DNA from: Rhizobium sp. SEMIA4064
Lineage (GTDB): Bacteria; Pseudomonadota; Alphaproteobacteria; Rhizobiales; Rhizobiaceae
Reading direction: 5' to 3'
Assembly (NCBI RefSeq): GCF_003025035.1
Contig: NZ_PYJN01000013.1
Span: 372,001-436,000 of the forward strand
DNA: 64,000 nucleotides
This document shows positions 44,005 to 54,795 of the stretch, piece by piece. Positions within the stretch are counted from its first letter, which is position 1, and every line of letters starts with the position of its first letter. Made by a program: the position numbers and the translations under genes. A model generated the notes under the pieces. It ran no database searches, was not told where the DNA came from, and saw only the letters and a list, made by a program, of their open reading frames with translations.

Positions 44005-46848
44005 ATGCTCGACAAAACTTATGATTCCGCCGCCGTCGAACCGAAAATCGCCCAGAAATGGGATGATGCCGACGCCTTTCGCGCCGGTGCGAACGCGAAG
44101 CCAGGTGCGGAAACCTTCGCGATTGTCATTCCGCCTCCGAACGTCACCGGTTCGCTGCATATGGGCCATGCGCTGAACAACACGCTGCAGGACATCATGG
44201 TGCGGTTCGAGCGCATGCGGGGCAAGGATGTGCTCTGGCAGCCGGGCATGGACCATGCCGGCATCGCTACGCAGATGGTCGTCGAGCGCCAGTTGATGGA
44301 GAGGCAGCAGCCGGGCCGCCGCGACATGGGTCGTGACGCCTTCATCGAAAAGGTCTGGGAATGGAAGGCGGAATCGGGCGGTTTGATCTTCAACCAGTTG
44401 AAGCGCCTCGGGGCCTCCTGTGACTGGTCGCGCGAACGCTTCACCATGGACGAGGGCCTGTCAAAGGCAGTTCTTGAAGTCTTCGTCACGCTTTACAAGG
44501 AAGGCCTGATCTATCGCGACAAGCGGCTGGTCAACTGGGATCCGAAAATGCTGACGGCGATTTCGGATATCGAAGTCGAGCAGCATGAGGTCAACGGCTA
44601 TCTCTGGCATCTGCGCTATCCGCTCGAAGAAGGCGTTACCTATCAGCATCCCATCGCTTTCAATGAAGAAGGCAAGCCGACGGAATGGGAGACGCGCGAC
44701 TATCTCGTCGTCGCCACCACCCGCCCGGAGACCATGCTCGGCGATACCGGCATAGCCGTTCATCCGAGTGACGAGCGTTACAAGGCAATCGTCGGCAAGC
44801 ACGTTATCCTGCCGATCGTCGGCCGGAGCATCCCGATCGTTGCCGACGAATATCCGGATCCGACCGCAGGCACGGGCGCCGTCAAGATGACGCCCGCGCA
44901 TGATTTCAACGACTTCGACGTCGGCAAGCGTCGCGGCCTTCGCGTCGTCAACATCTTGACGCCGGATGCCCGCGTCACCATCAAGGACAACGAGGATTTC
45001 CTCGAAGGTCTCGACAATCCGGCAGCACTACATGGTGCCTGGGATGAGCTTGAAGGCAAGGATCGTTTCGAAGCCCGCAAGATCATTGTCCGCATCTTCG
45101 AAGAGGCCGGCCTGCTCGACAAGATCGAGCCGCACAAGCACACCATTCCGCATGGCGACCGTGGTGGCGTTCCGATCGAACCGCGCTTGACCGAACAATG
45201 GTATGTCGATGCCAAGACGCTTGCCGAACCGGCGATCGCCTCCGTTCGCGAAGGGCGTACCAAGCTCGTCCCGAAGAGCTGGGACAAGACCTATTACGAT
45301 TGGATGGAGAACATTCAGCCCTGGTGCATTTCCCGCCAGCTCTGGTGGGGGCATCAGATCCCGGCATGGTATGGCCCGGATGGTCAGGTGTTCGTCGAAA
45401 AGACAGAGGAAGAGGCGCTGCAGGCTGCTATCCAGCACTATCTGTCGCATGAAGGGCCGATGAAGGCCTATGTCGAGGACCTGCTGGAGAACTTCAAGCC
45501 GGGCGAAATCCTGACGCGCGACGAAGACGTGCTCGATACATGGTTCTCCTCGGCACTCTGGCCGTTCTCGACGCTCGGCTGGCCGGACAAGACGCCGGAG
45601 CTTGCGCGCTACTATCCGACGAATGTTCTCGTCACCGGCTTCGATATCATCTTCTTCTGGGTCGCCCGCATGATGATGATGGGCCTGCATTTCATGGAAG
45701 ACGAAAACGGCGACCCCGTCGAGCCGTTCAGCACGGTCTATGTTCACGCCCTGGTGCGCGACAAGAACGGGCAGAAGATGTCGAAATCCAAGGGCAACGT
45801 CATCGATCCGCTCGAACTCATCGACCAGTATGGCGCCGATTCGCTGCGCTTTACGCTGGCGATCATGGCGGCGCAGGGCCGCGACGTGAAGCTCGATCCG
45901 GCCCGTATCGCCGGTTACCGCAATTTCGGCACCAAGCTGTGGAACGCCACGCGCTTCGCCGAGATGAACGGTGCCAAGAGCGATCCGCATTTCGTGCCGG
46001 AAGCCGCCGAGCTCACCATCAATCGCTGGATCCTGACGGAACTGGCCCGCACCGAGCGGGACGTTACCGAAGCGTTGGAAGCCTATCGCTTCAACGATGC
46101 CGCCGGTTCGCTTTATCGCTTCATCTGGAATCAGTTCTGCGACTGGTATCTTGAACTGCTGAAACCTGTGTTCAATGGTGACGATGAGAACGCCAAGTCG
46201 GAAGCACAATCCTGCGCCGCCTACGTTCTCGAAGAAACCTACAAGCTGCTGCATCCCTTCATGCCCTTCATGACGGAAGAGCTGTGGGCGCATACGGCAG
46301 GCGAAGGCAGGGAACGCGATGGCCTGATCTGCCATGCCGATTGGCCGGCACCGTCCTATGCCGACGATGTCGCCGCCGATGAGATCAACTGGCTGATCGA
46401 TCTCGTTTCAGGTTTGCGCTCCGTACGCTCGGAAATGAACGTGCCGCCCGCCGCCACCGCGCCGCTGGTGCTCGTTGGCGCCAATAGCCTGACGCGGGAG
46501 CGGCTGTTCCGCCACGACGCGGCGATCAAGCGGCTGGCGCGTGTCGAGGCGATTTCGCTTTCCGACACAGCACCGAAGGGCGCAGCCCAGATCGTCGTCG
46601 GCGAAGCCACCGCCTGCCTGCCGCTCGGCAGTCTCATCGACCTCGCTGCCGAAAAGGCACGTCTCGAAAAGGGGATCGCCAAGAACGAACAGGAGATTGC
46701 CCGCATCGTCGGCAAGCTCTCGAACGAGAAGTTCGTCGCCAATGCCAATCCGGATATCGTCTCCGCCGAACGCGAGCGCCTGAGCGAACTCGAAGGCCAG
46801 CTTTCGAGCCTCAAAGTGGCGCTTGAAAGGGTCAGCGAAGCCGGCTGA
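44005..46848 (+). CDS. valS: Valyl-tRNA synthetase
   Basis: A 947-residue class Ia synthetase. The HIGH motif is PPPNVTGSLHMGHAL near residues 45-59, the KMSKS loop is QKMSKSKGNVIDP, and the editing domain includes VVATTRPETMLGDT. The C-terminal coiled-coil arm (EKARLEKGIAKNEQEIARIV) is that of ValS, and WATTR-like plus GHPP patterns of IleS/LeuS are absent. The start at 44005 (MLDKTYDS) is the family start, although the ribosome site is weak. Confidence 0.97.
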   Translation: MLDKTYDSAAVEPKIAQKWDDADAFRAGANAKPGAETFAIVIPPPNVTGSLHMGHALNNTLQDIMVRFERMRGKDVLWQPGMDHAGIATQMVVERQLMERQQPGRRDMGRDAFIEKVWEWKAESGGLIFNQLKRLGASCDWSRERFTMDEGLSKAVLEVFVTLYKEGLIYRDKRLVNWDPKMLTAISDIEVEQHEVNGYLWHLRYPLEEGVTYQHPIAFNEEGKPTEWETRDYLVVATTRPETMLGDTGIAVHPSDERYKAIVGKHVILPIVGRSIPIVADEYPDPTAGTGAVKMTPAHDFNDFDVGKRRGLRVVNILTPDARVTIKDNEDFLEGLDNPAALHGAWDELEGKDRFEARKIIVRIFEEAGLLDKIEPHKHTIPHGDRGGVPIEPRLTEQWYVDAKTLAEPAIASVREGRTKLVPKSWDKTYYDWMENIQPWCISRQLWWGHQIPAWYGPDGQVFVEKTEEEALQAAIQHYLSHEGPMKAYVEDLLENFKPGEILTRDEDVLDTWFSSALWPFSTLGWPDKTPELARYYPTNVLVTGFDIIFFWVARMMMMGLHFMEDENGDPVEPFSTVYVHALVRDKNGQKMSKSKGNVIDPLELIDQYGADSLRFTLAIMAAQGRDVKLDPARIAGYRNFGTKLWNATRFAEMNGAKSDPHFVPEAAELTINRWILTELARTERDVTEALEAYRFNDAAGSLYRFIWNQFCDWYLELLKPVFNGDDENAKSEAQSCAAYVLEETYKLLHPFMPFMTEELWAHTAGEGRERDGLICHADWPAPSYADDVAADEINWLIDLVSGLRSVRSEMNVPPAATAPLVLVGANSLTRERLFRHDAAIKRLARVEAISLSDTAPKGAAQIVVGEATACLPLGSLIDLAAEKARLEKGIAKNEQEIARIVGKLSNEKFVANANPDIVSAERERLSELEGQLSSLKVALERVSEAG

Positions 46849-46873
46849 AGAACCTGTAACAATCTTGATTTAA

Positions 46874-46906
46874 GGGTACGCTGCCAAGGGCAGCGTGCCC
46901 TTTTTT
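46874..46906 (+). terminator. Intrinsic terminator after valS
   Basis: 12-base stem GGGTACGCTGCC/GGCAGCGTGCCC, three-base loop, then six T. Confidence 0.9.
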
Positions 46907-47260
46907 GTTGCGCTGCTGATTCGGCGGCAAGCGTCAAAAAAATTGCGTCGCTTTTTGGGGCGCTCCAGCTTCGCACAGGTAAGAATGGTTACCCCTAAAT
47001 TGGTAGGGTTTCTTGAAAAGCAAGACTGTTGTCAGATTGTAACAGAACTGTTGCTATGAGGAATAATAATCTACTTGGGGCCCCTAATAAACATTAGAGA
47101 AGCAAAAATGCCTAAACTTGGCTGTGATTGGGCGTGCAGATCACTTTCTTACGTAAGTCAGTCAATATGTCGCAACATTGTGGATAGCCGGCGCCGCATT
47201 GCCAATTCGGGTGATCGTCGCAACAATCGGATCAACGAATACGCAAGTGGGGGAGACACA
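46907..47260. other. Long leader upstream of the FadL-like gene
   Basis: 354 bases, AT-rich between about 46990 and 47110, presumably promoter and 5' untranslated region. The coding frame is open back to 47075, but that part has no signal-peptide character. No specific operator is recognised. Confidence 0.4.
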
Positions 47261-48514
47261 ATGGCATTTCGTATTGCGCTGAGGGGCGCATTTGCATTCA
47301 TTATCAGCTCGTCATTCGCCAGCGCCGCTTTTGCGGGCGGGCTCGATCGTGCTGGCTACGATATCGACTTGCTCTTCGATAAGGGGCGTTACGTTTTCGA
47401 GTCCGGCGTGACCTATGTAATGCCCGATCGCAAGCTGAAGAATGCAAAGGACATCAATGCGGCGGACGGCAACCTCAATGGCCGCCCGAATTCGGCCGAT
47501 GCCACCGAAAATTACGCCGTGCCCTATATCGGCTTCAAGATCGGCATCACCGACGACATCGATTGCATGGCCGATTATTCCGAGCCGTTCGGCGCCCATA
47601 CAAATCCGGGCTTGAACTGGGCCGGCGCCAACAATGAAATCGAAACCAAGGTGCGTACGCACAATTACGCGGCGACGTGCTCCTACAAGTTCGATGCCGG
47701 TCCGGGTCAATTGCGCCTGATCGGCGGCGGCTTCTATCAGGAAGTCAGCGGCTTCAAGTCCCGTCTGGTTTCCGTCGTTCCTGCTCCGTTTTCCGCTGTC
47801 TATGATGGTGTCGGCTCGCTGGATGTCGATGGCCATGGCTGGGGCTGGCGCGCCGGTCTCGCTTATGAGATCCCGGAATACGCCCTCCGTACCAGCCTCG
47901 TTTATAACAGCCGGGTCAAATACGATAACCTCAAGGGCACCGTCGATCTGACGGAACTGCCGCCCGTCCGTGCGTTCTTCGGCAAATCCACCTCTGTCTT
48001 CGGTTCAGCCGATGCGCCGGACTCGCTGGAATGGAAGGTGCAGACCGGCATCGCGCCGGACTGGCTGGCATTCGGTTCGGTCAAATGGACCAACTGGAGC
48101 GTTCTGCAGAGCATCGCGCTTTGCCCGACCTCGACGCGGGGCATATCCTGCCATACGGGTGGTGCGACTGAGCTCACCTCACTCGATCTGCTCTATCAGG
48201 ACGGCTGGACGATCACCGGCGGTATCGGCCACAAGTTCAATGACCAATGGAGCGGCGCGCTCAGCTTGAGCTGGGATCGTGGCACCAGCCAGGGTTACGG
48301 CCTGAGCTCGGACACCTGGACGCTCGGCGCCGGCGTTTCCTACAAACCCACCGAGCATGTCGAGTTCACCTTCGCCGGCGCGCTGGGCCTGCTGACCAGC
48401 GGCAAATCCGGCGAAATCACCTCCAACGGCATCACCTATGGCGATGATGCGACCTATAGCTTCGGCAACGATTTGGTCGCTGCGCTGTCGACGTCGATGA
48501 AGGTCAGATTCTGA
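47261..48514 (+). CDS. Outer membrane transport protein, FadL/OmpP1/TodX family
   Basis: A 417-residue beta-barrel precursor. The signal peptide MAFRIALRGAFAFIISSSFA ends at FAGG. The mature protein begins GLDRAGYDIDLLFDKGRYVF, a typical FadL-family N-terminus (the hatch region in E. coli FadL). Repeated amphipathic strands follow, and the last residues are STSMKVRF with terminal Phe. The family imports long-chain fatty acids or aromatic hydrocarbons; the substrate here is unknown. GGGGAG precedes the ATG. Confidence 0.85.
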   Translation: MAFRIALRGAFAFIISSSFASAAFAGGLDRAGYDIDLLFDKGRYVFESGVTYVMPDRKLKNAKDINAADGNLNGRPNSADATENYAVPYIGFKIGITDDIDCMADYSEPFGAHTNPGLNWAGANNEIETKVRTHNYAATCSYKFDAGPGQLRLIGGGFYQEVSGFKSRLVSVVPAPFSAVYDGVGSLDVDGHGWGWRAGLAYEIPEYALRTSLVYNSRVKYDNLKGTVDLTELPPVRAFFGKSTSVFGSADAPDSLEWKVQTGIAPDWLAFGSVKWTNWSVLQSIALCPTSTRGISCHTGGATELTSLDLLYQDGWTITGGIGHKFNDQWSGALSLSWDRGTSQGYGLSSDTWTLGAGVSYKPTEHVEFTFAGALGLLTSGKSGEITSNGITYGDDATYSFGNDLVAALSTSMKVRF

Positions 48515-48577
48515 GCCTAAACCATTGAGCTGAAGCAAGTTCCGAGGGTTGATCCTCGCCGCTTCCAGCGATTCCCG

Positions 48578-48610
48578 CGCCGCGAGCCCTTTTCGGTCTC
48601 GCGGCGTTTT
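48578..48610 (+). terminator. Intrinsic terminator after the FadL-like gene
   Basis: Perfect 9-base stem CGCCGCGAG/CTCGCGGCG, loop of eleven, then TTTT. Confidence 0.75.
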
Positions 48611-49220
48611 AATACCAGCTTCAGCGCTCAGCCATTCTCAAAGACGACCCGCAAAATCGTCCCGCCTACCGTTTCGTGGTTAACGAAACCTCAAGATCGG
48701 CAAACTCTTTGTGACGAATCGGCAACACTTTATTTCAACAGATTACGGGCGTGTATCCGGCGCCCAATTTGTCCATTTCCCGCCACAAATGGGGAGCACC
48801 GATTATGCGGGCAAAGGGGCAAGCCTTAGTGGAAAGTGCGTAAACGGTTGATGGGTCAGTTTACACCTCAGGAAAAAGAGCAATCCGGGATCGGAACGAC
48901 GGCGTTCACGATGCCGCCGGAAACGCATTATTTCCCGAAGGAATCAAGAACTCGTTCGATCGCAAGTCTCTCTTTTTCGACAGTAAAGCGGCGGGCTGCT
49001 TCAAGAGCGAAATGTGATCGTGCCAGCGTGGATGCTCGTTTGGACATAATTTCAGACTACGCTCGGAAATGTGGCGAACGGTGTTGGGCTGGTACCCTGC
49101 AGACTTCCTTAAATGGGGATCTCGCTGGTTTACGTGCCGGTAGGGAATACATTCGCAGGCCTTACGGTGCAGGTGGGATCACCGTTGCGGATGCGAATGG
49201 AGCGAAAGAAATCGACTGTT
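48611..49220. other. Long region upstream of exoR
   Basis: About 610 bases with no gene I can support. A frame at 48836-49228 has no ribosome site or family features and overlaps the exoR start. This length suggests a long 5' leader or several promoters for exoR, which is autoregulated through ChvI in Sinorhizobium. Confidence 0.4.
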
Positions 49221-50024
49221 ATGTTTAAGTCCGAGTTCATATCAGCGAGAATGATGATGCTCAGCCTGTCGCTTGCCACTTCGGTGGCGCTCGCAGGCCA
49301 GGCCCTGGCATTCGACATCAATGCGGGTGTCACCAAGGAATCGGGGCCTTTCGATCTCTTCAAGTTCGGCTTCCGGGCCTACAAGAACGGCCAGAAGGAA
49401 GAGGCGGTCGAAGCCTATCGTTACGCCGCCGAGAAGGGCCACACTGGCTCGCGTTGGGCGCTCGCCAATATGTATGCCGACGGGGATGGCGTGACCCAGG
49501 ACAATTTCGAGGCCTTCAAGATCTATAGCGAGATCGCCCAGCAGGGTGTGGAGCCCGGCTCCGAAGATACCGGCTTCTTCATCAACGCGCTGCTCGCACT
49601 CGCCAACTATTACAAGACCGGCATTGCCAACAGCCCGGTCAAGATCGATCTCAATCAGGCACGCCAGCTCTATTTCCAGGTCGCATCGACCTTTGGCGTT
49701 CCGGAGGCGCAGTTCCAGCTTGCGCAGATGATGCTGGCGGGTGAGGGCGGCGCAGCCAATGTGCAGCAGGCCAAGAAGTGGCTGAACCAGGCCCGTAAGA
49801 GCGGCCATCCCGGCGCAATGGCCGTCTTCGGCAATATTCTCTTCCAGGAGGGCCAGTCCGTGCGTGGCCTCGCCTTCATGACGGCGGCGCTCGACAAGTG
49901 CAAGCCGAAGGATTGTACGTGGATGCAGGACCTGCAGGAGCAGGCCTTCTCGATCGCCAACGAGGATGACCGTCGCGTCGCCGTGTCCATGGCGCATCAA
50001 CTGGATGTCGCCGGCGCCGAATAA
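49221..50024 (+). CDS. exoR: ExoR, periplasmic inhibitor of the ExoS/ChvI two-component system
   Basis: A 267-residue secreted protein nearly collinear with Sinorhizobium ExoR (268 residues). The signal peptide ends near QALA, followed by FDINAGVTKESGPFDLFKFG. Sel1-like helical repeats run to the C-terminus (EEAVEAYRYAAEKGHTGSRW, then ALANMYADGDGV; EAQFQLAQMMLAGEGG; NVQQAKKWLNQARKSGHPG). ExoR binds the sensor ExoS in the periplasm and represses succinoglycan synthesis while promoting motility; acid-induced proteolysis of ExoR switches on the invasion programme in symbiosis. Confidence 0.97.
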   Translation: MFKSEFISARMMMLSLSLATSVALAGQALAFDINAGVTKESGPFDLFKFGFRAYKNGQKEEAVEAYRYAAEKGHTGSRWALANMYADGDGVTQDNFEAFKIYSEIAQQGVEPGSEDTGFFINALLALANYYKTGIANSPVKIDLNQARQLYFQVASTFGVPEAQFQLAQMMLAGEGGAANVQQAKKWLNQARKSGHPGAMAVFGNILFQEGQSVRGLAFMTAALDKCKPKDCTWMQDLQEQAFSIANEDDRRVAVSMAHQLDVAGAE

Positions 50025-50041
50025 TCTCCGATTTCAGGCCT

Positions 50042-50140
50042 AGAGCGGTTCAGCGTTTAACGGAATCGCTTTCCCGCTCTATCTCTTTGTTTTTACGCAT
50101 TCCAGGCGGAAAACCGCTTCGCACTTTTCCTGGAATTGCT

Positions 50141-50144
<4 letters not shown>
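50042..50144. repeat. RIME-like palindromic intergenic repeat
   Basis: The segment begins TAGAGCGG and ends TTGCTCTAGA, with an internal hairpin made by TCCAGGCGGAAAA and TTTTCCTGGA. The core at 50109-50129 (GAAAACCGCTTCGCACTTTT) recurs at 63825-63845. This is the pattern of rhizobial intergenic mosaic repeats. It lies between the converging exoR and xthA genes. Confidence 0.7.
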
Positions 50145-50927
<783 letters not shown>

Positions 50928-51055
50928 AAGGGAAGGCTCCTCTGCTTTGATTTTTCTTTTATCCGCAGCAGACGGCCTTGGCCACCCGTTCAAACGAAAA
51001 CCGGCCGTAAGCAACAGCTTCCGGCCGGTGATTCATCGTTGGAAAAACAGGAGCC

Positions 51056-51388
51056 TTAGATCGAAAAACTCGTGCCGCAGCCGCAGCTTGCGACCGCATT
51101 CGGATTCTTGATCTGAAAGGACTGGCCAAGCAGATTGTCGACGAAGTCGATCTCGGAGCCCGCCATGTAAACCAGCGACAATTGGTCGATCAGGACCGTA
51201 GCGTTGTCTTTTTTGACAACGATATCATCGTCTTGTGGTCCGTCGACAAGATCGAATTTATAGGAGAATCCGGAGCAGCCGCCACCTTCGACGGCGACGC
51301 GGAGCGCTCGCTTGCCGGCCTCGGCGCTGACGATCGCGGCGATTCGCTTTGCCGCTGCGTCCGATAGAGTTACACTTGTCTCAGTCAT
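51056..51388 (-). CDS. erpA: Iron-sulfur cluster insertion/A-type carrier protein (ErpA/IscA)
   Basis: A 110-residue A-type carrier with the three ligand cysteines in GGGCSGFSY and SCGCGTSF. Such proteins pass Fe-S clusters to target enzymes. ErpA is preferred over IscA because the gene stands alone, not in a suf or isc cluster, but this is a weak argument. AGGAGGAAGG precedes the ATG. Confidence 0.88.
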   Translation of the reverse strand: MTETSVTLSDAAAKRIAAIVSAEAGKRALRVAVEGGGCSGFSYKFDLVDGPQDDDIVVKKDNATVLIDQLSLVYMAGSEIDFVDNLLGQSFQIKNPNAVASCGCGTSFSI

Positions 51389-51700
51389 GCCTTCCTCCTG
51401 CCGGGGTCAAGATCCGGAGAGAACCAATGGGCCGTCCGACTTTCAAACGGCTGATATCCATAGCCTTTATCATGAAAGTGCGCTCGGTGACAGCTATGGT
51501 TATAGGGTTGAGCCATGCGCCATTTTGCTGTTTCTCTCCGGTATAGGTATGAAGGCCGTAAAGCGGCGTCAATGGGCCAGAGCATCCCGTATTGGAATGG
51601 CATCATCAAAATGCGGAGACGATGCTTTGGATTAGAGGGAATGGAGCGGCCTTTGCGCGTTCAATCGAATGCGGCGTTCTGAAGCCGGAATGGATGGATA
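51389..51700. other. Divergent promoter region between erpA and dgt
   Basis: 312 bases holding the promoters of both genes. No coding region or clear operator is visible. Confidence 0.5.
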
Positions 51701-52918
51701 ATGACGATCGACAGGCATGCATTGGGTTTCGGTTATGGTGAGCGGGCTATCTATGCGACCGATCCCAGGGAATCGCGTGGACGGCTTTACGAAGAGGGGT
51801 CGAGCCCGACGCGTTCCGATTTCCAACGCGACCGCGACCGCATCGTCCATACGACCGCTTTCCGGCGGCTGAAGCACAAGACGCAGGTCTTCATCGCGCA
51901 GGATGGCGATCACTACCGTACGCGTCTGACGCATACTATCGAGGTGGCGCAGATTGCCCGCGCCTTGGCGCGCGCACTGAAGCTCGATGAGGATCTCGCC
52001 GAAGGCGTGGCGCTCGTCCACGATTTTGGCCACACCCCCTTCGGCCATACCGGCGAAGACGCGCTGCACGAGGTGCTGCTGCCCTATGGCGGCTTCGACC
52101 ACAATGCGCAATCGCTGCGGATCGTGACTAAGCTCGAGCGGCGTTACGCCGAATTCGATGGCTTGAACCTCACCTGGGAGACATTGGAAGGACTGGTCAA
52201 GCACAACGGTCCGCTGCTGACATCAGATGGCCAGGGAACGCGCGGCCCGGTGCCGCAACCGATTCTCGATTATTGCGAAATCCACGATCTGGAAATCGCG
52301 ACTTTTGCCAGCCTCGAGGCCCAGGTCGCGGCGATCGCCGACGACATCGCTTACAATACGCATGACATCGATGACGGCCTGCGCTCCGGCTATCTGAACT
52401 TCGATATGCTGGAGGAAATTCCATTTCTTTCGGCGCTGATGGCCGAGGTGAGGGCGCTCTATCCGCATCTGGAGCCGAGCCGCTTCACCCATGAGATCAT
52501 GCGCCGGCAAATCACCCGCATGGTGGAGGACGTGATCTCCGTTTCGCAACAAGCGCTCAGCGAGATCAGACCGGGCAGCGTTGCCGATATCCGCGCCGCC
52601 GGCCGCATCATCGCCACCTTCTCTGCGGAAATGGCCGAGACGGACAAGCAGATCAAGCAGATGCTCTTCAAGCGCATCTACCGCCATCCGGATATCATGC
52701 GCATCCGCGCCGGTGCCGCGCAGATCGTCACTGATCTGTTCCAAGCCTATATGGGCAATCCGCAGGAGATGCAGAGCCACTATTGGGTAGACCATATTGC
52801 CGGCCTCGCCGTTGCCGCCAAGGCCCGTCATGTCGGCGACTACCTGGCCGGCATGACCGATACCTATGCCATCAGTGCCCACAGGCGTTTGTTTGACCAG
52901 ACTCCCGATTTGCGGTAG
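51701..52918 (+). CDS. dgt: Deoxyguanosinetriphosphate triphosphohydrolase-like protein
   Basis: A 405-residue HD-domain dNTPase that cleaves dNTPs to nucleoside and triphosphate. The HD ligands are seen in [15 protein letters not shown] and [17 protein letters not shown], and in [16 protein letters not shown]. The length matches the short dGTPase-like family of alphaproteobacteria. It is upstream of argS by about 54 bases on the same strand. Confidence 0.92.
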   Translation: MTIDRHALGFGYGERAIYATDPRESRGRLYEEGSSPTRSDFQRDRDRIVHTTAFRRLKHKTQVFIAQDGDHYRTRLTHTIEVAQIARALARALKLDEDLAEGVALVHDFGHTPFGHTGEDALHEVLLPYGGFDHNAQSLRIVTKLERRYAEFDGLNLTWETLEGLVKHNGPLLTSDGQGTRGPVPQPILDYCEIHDLEIATFASLEAQVAAIADDIAYNTHDIDDGLRSGYLNFDMLEEIPFLSALMAEVRALYPHLEPSRFTHEIMRRQITRMVEDVISVSQQALSEIRPGSVADIRAAGRIIATFSAEMAETDKQIKQMLFKRIYRHPDIMRIRAGAAQIVTDLFQAYMGNPQEMQSHYWVDHIAGLAVAAKARHVGDYLAGMTDTYAISAHRRLFDQTPDLR

Positions 52919-52972
52919 GCAGCGGCGGCGTCGGGCCGACAGGGCCCGCCCAAGCTATGCGTGGACAATATG

Positions 52973-54733
52973 ATGAACCTTTTCACCGATTTCGAAGTCA
53001 GAATTAAGAACGCTCTGGAACAAATTGATATTGTGAAAGAAAAGCGATCCGAACTCGACTTCGGACGTGTCGGCGTGGAGCCGCCGCGAGACGCTAGCCA
53101 TGGCGATGTCGCCACCAATGCGGCCATGGTGCTGTCGAAGCCGCTCGGCACGAATCCGCGCGCGCTCGCTGAGATCATCATCACCAAGCTGAAAGAAGAT
53201 GCCGATGTTGCCGAGGTTTCGGTAGCCGGCCCAGGCTTCATCAATATTCGCCTTTCGGTCGGTTATTGGCAGCGCCTGCTGGCGACGATGATCTCCGAAG
53301 GCCAGAATTTCGGGCGCTCGACCCTTGGTGCCGGCCAGAAGGTCAATGTCGAATATGTCTCCGCCAATCCGACGGGGCCGATGCATGTCGGCCATTGCCG
53401 CGGCGCCGTCGTCGGCGATGCGCTGGCGAATCTGCTCGGTTTTGCCGGCTATGATGTCACCAAGGAATATTACATCAACGACGCCGGTTCGCAGATCGAC
53501 GTGCTGGCGCGCTCGGTCTTCCTCCGTTACCGCGAGGCACTCGGCGAGCAGGTCGGCGACATCCCGGCGGGCCTTTATCCCGGCGACTATCTTGTTCCGG
53601 TCGGTGAAGCGCTGGCGAAGGAATTCGGCACCAAGCTTCGGGGCATGCCGGAAGACCAGTGGCTGCCGATCATCAAGGAGCGTGCCATCGATGCGATGAT
53701 GGCGATGATCCGTTCTGACCTGGAAGCGTTGAACGTCCATCATGACGTCTTCTTCTCCGAGAGGACGTTGCACGCCAATGGCGCGGCCCTGATCCGCACT
53801 GCGATCAACGACCTGACCTTTAAGGGATATGTCTACAAGGGTGCGCTGCCGCCGCCGAAGGGACAGTTGCCGGAAGATTGGGAAGACCGCGAGCAGACCC
53901 TGTTCCGTTCGACGGAAGTGGGTGACGATATCGACCGGCCGCTGATCAAGTCGGATGGTTCCTATACCTATTTCGCCGCCGATGTCGCTTACTTCAAGAA
54001 TAAGTTCGACCGCGGCTTCAACGAGATGATCTATATTCTCGGCGCCGACCATGGCGGCTACGTCAAGCGGCTGGAAGCCGTGGCGCGCGGGGTCTCGGAT
54101 GGTCAGGCGAAGCTGACGGTGCTGCTGTGCCAGCTCGTCAAGCTGTTCCGCAACGGCGAGCCAGTGAAGATGTCGAAGCGCTCCGGCGATTTCGTCACGC
54201 TGCGTGATGTCGTCGAAGAGGTCGGCCGTGATTCCGTGCGGTTCATGATGCTGTACCGGAAAAATTCAGAGCCCTTGGACTTCGACTTCGCCAAGGTGAC
54301 GGAACAGTCCAGGGACAATCCGGTCTTCTACGTGCAATATGCCCATGCGCGCTGCATGTCGGTCTTCCGGCAGGCTAAGGAAGCCTTCCCGGATCTCGAT
54401 ATTGCCTCGCTCGATCTGGCAAAAGCGGTCAGCGGCACGATCTCCGATCCGGCCGAATTACAGTTGATTGCGAAGATTGCGGAATTCCCGCGAATCGTCG
54501 AGGCTGCAGCTCAGTCGCAGGAGCCTCACCGCATCGCTTTTTATCTTTACGATCTGGCAAGTTCCTTCCACGGACATTGGAATAAAGGTAAAGATTTACC
54601 TGAATTACGATTTGTTAACGATAAGAACCGAGAATTAAGCATTGCCAGACTTGGGCTGGTGCACGCTGTCGCGTCGGTTTTGAAGTCAGGTCTTGGTATA
54701 ACCGGGACCGCAGCACCGGATGAAATGCGATAA
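52973..54733 (+). CDS. argS: Arginyl-tRNA synthetase
   Basis: A 586-residue class Ia synthetase. The N-terminal Add-1 domain, the HIGH-type motif [15 protein letters not shown] near residue 128, and [13 protein letters not shown] (KMSK) are present, with the DALR anticodon-binding domain at the C-terminus. In-frame alternatives are GTG 52961 and ATG 52970; 52973 gives the usual MNLF start with GTGGA correctly placed upstream. It opens the conserved argS-SPOR-nagZ-scpAB run. Confidence 0.96.
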   Translation: MNLFTDFEVRIKNALEQIDIVKEKRSELDFGRVGVEPPRDASHGDVATNAAMVLSKPLGTNPRALAEIIITKLKEDADVAEVSVAGPGFINIRLSVGYWQRLLATMISEGQNFGRSTLGAGQKVNVEYVSANPTGPMHVGHCRGAVVGDALANLLGFAGYDVTKEYYINDAGSQIDVLARSVFLRYREALGEQVGDIPAGLYPGDYLVPVGEALAKEFGTKLRGMPEDQWLPIIKERAIDAMMAMIRSDLEALNVHHDVFFSERTLHANGAALIRTAINDLTFKGYVYKGALPPPKGQLPEDWEDREQTLFRSTEVGDDIDRPLIKSDGSYTYFAADVAYFKNKFDRGFNEMIYILGADHGGYVKRLEAVARGVSDGQAKLTVLLCQLVKLFRNGEPVKMSKRSGDFVTLRDVVEEVGRDSVRFMMLYRKNSEPLDFDFAKVTEQSRDNPVFYVQYAHARCMSVFRQAKEAFPDLDIASLDLAKAVSGTISDPAELQLIAKIAEFPRIVEAAAQSQEPHRIAFYLYDLASSFHGHWNKGKDLPELRFVNDKNRELSIARLGLVHAVASVLKSGLGITGTAAPDEMR

Positions 54734-54795
54734 ACGTCACCATTTACCCACATTGCGCTGGCATTTATCTGTAGCGTTTGCGAGTGGATTGGGTG

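Noticed and set aside
48836..49228. 130-codon frame upstream of exoR
   Set aside because: No ribosome site, no signal or domain, and it overlaps the well-supported exoR start.
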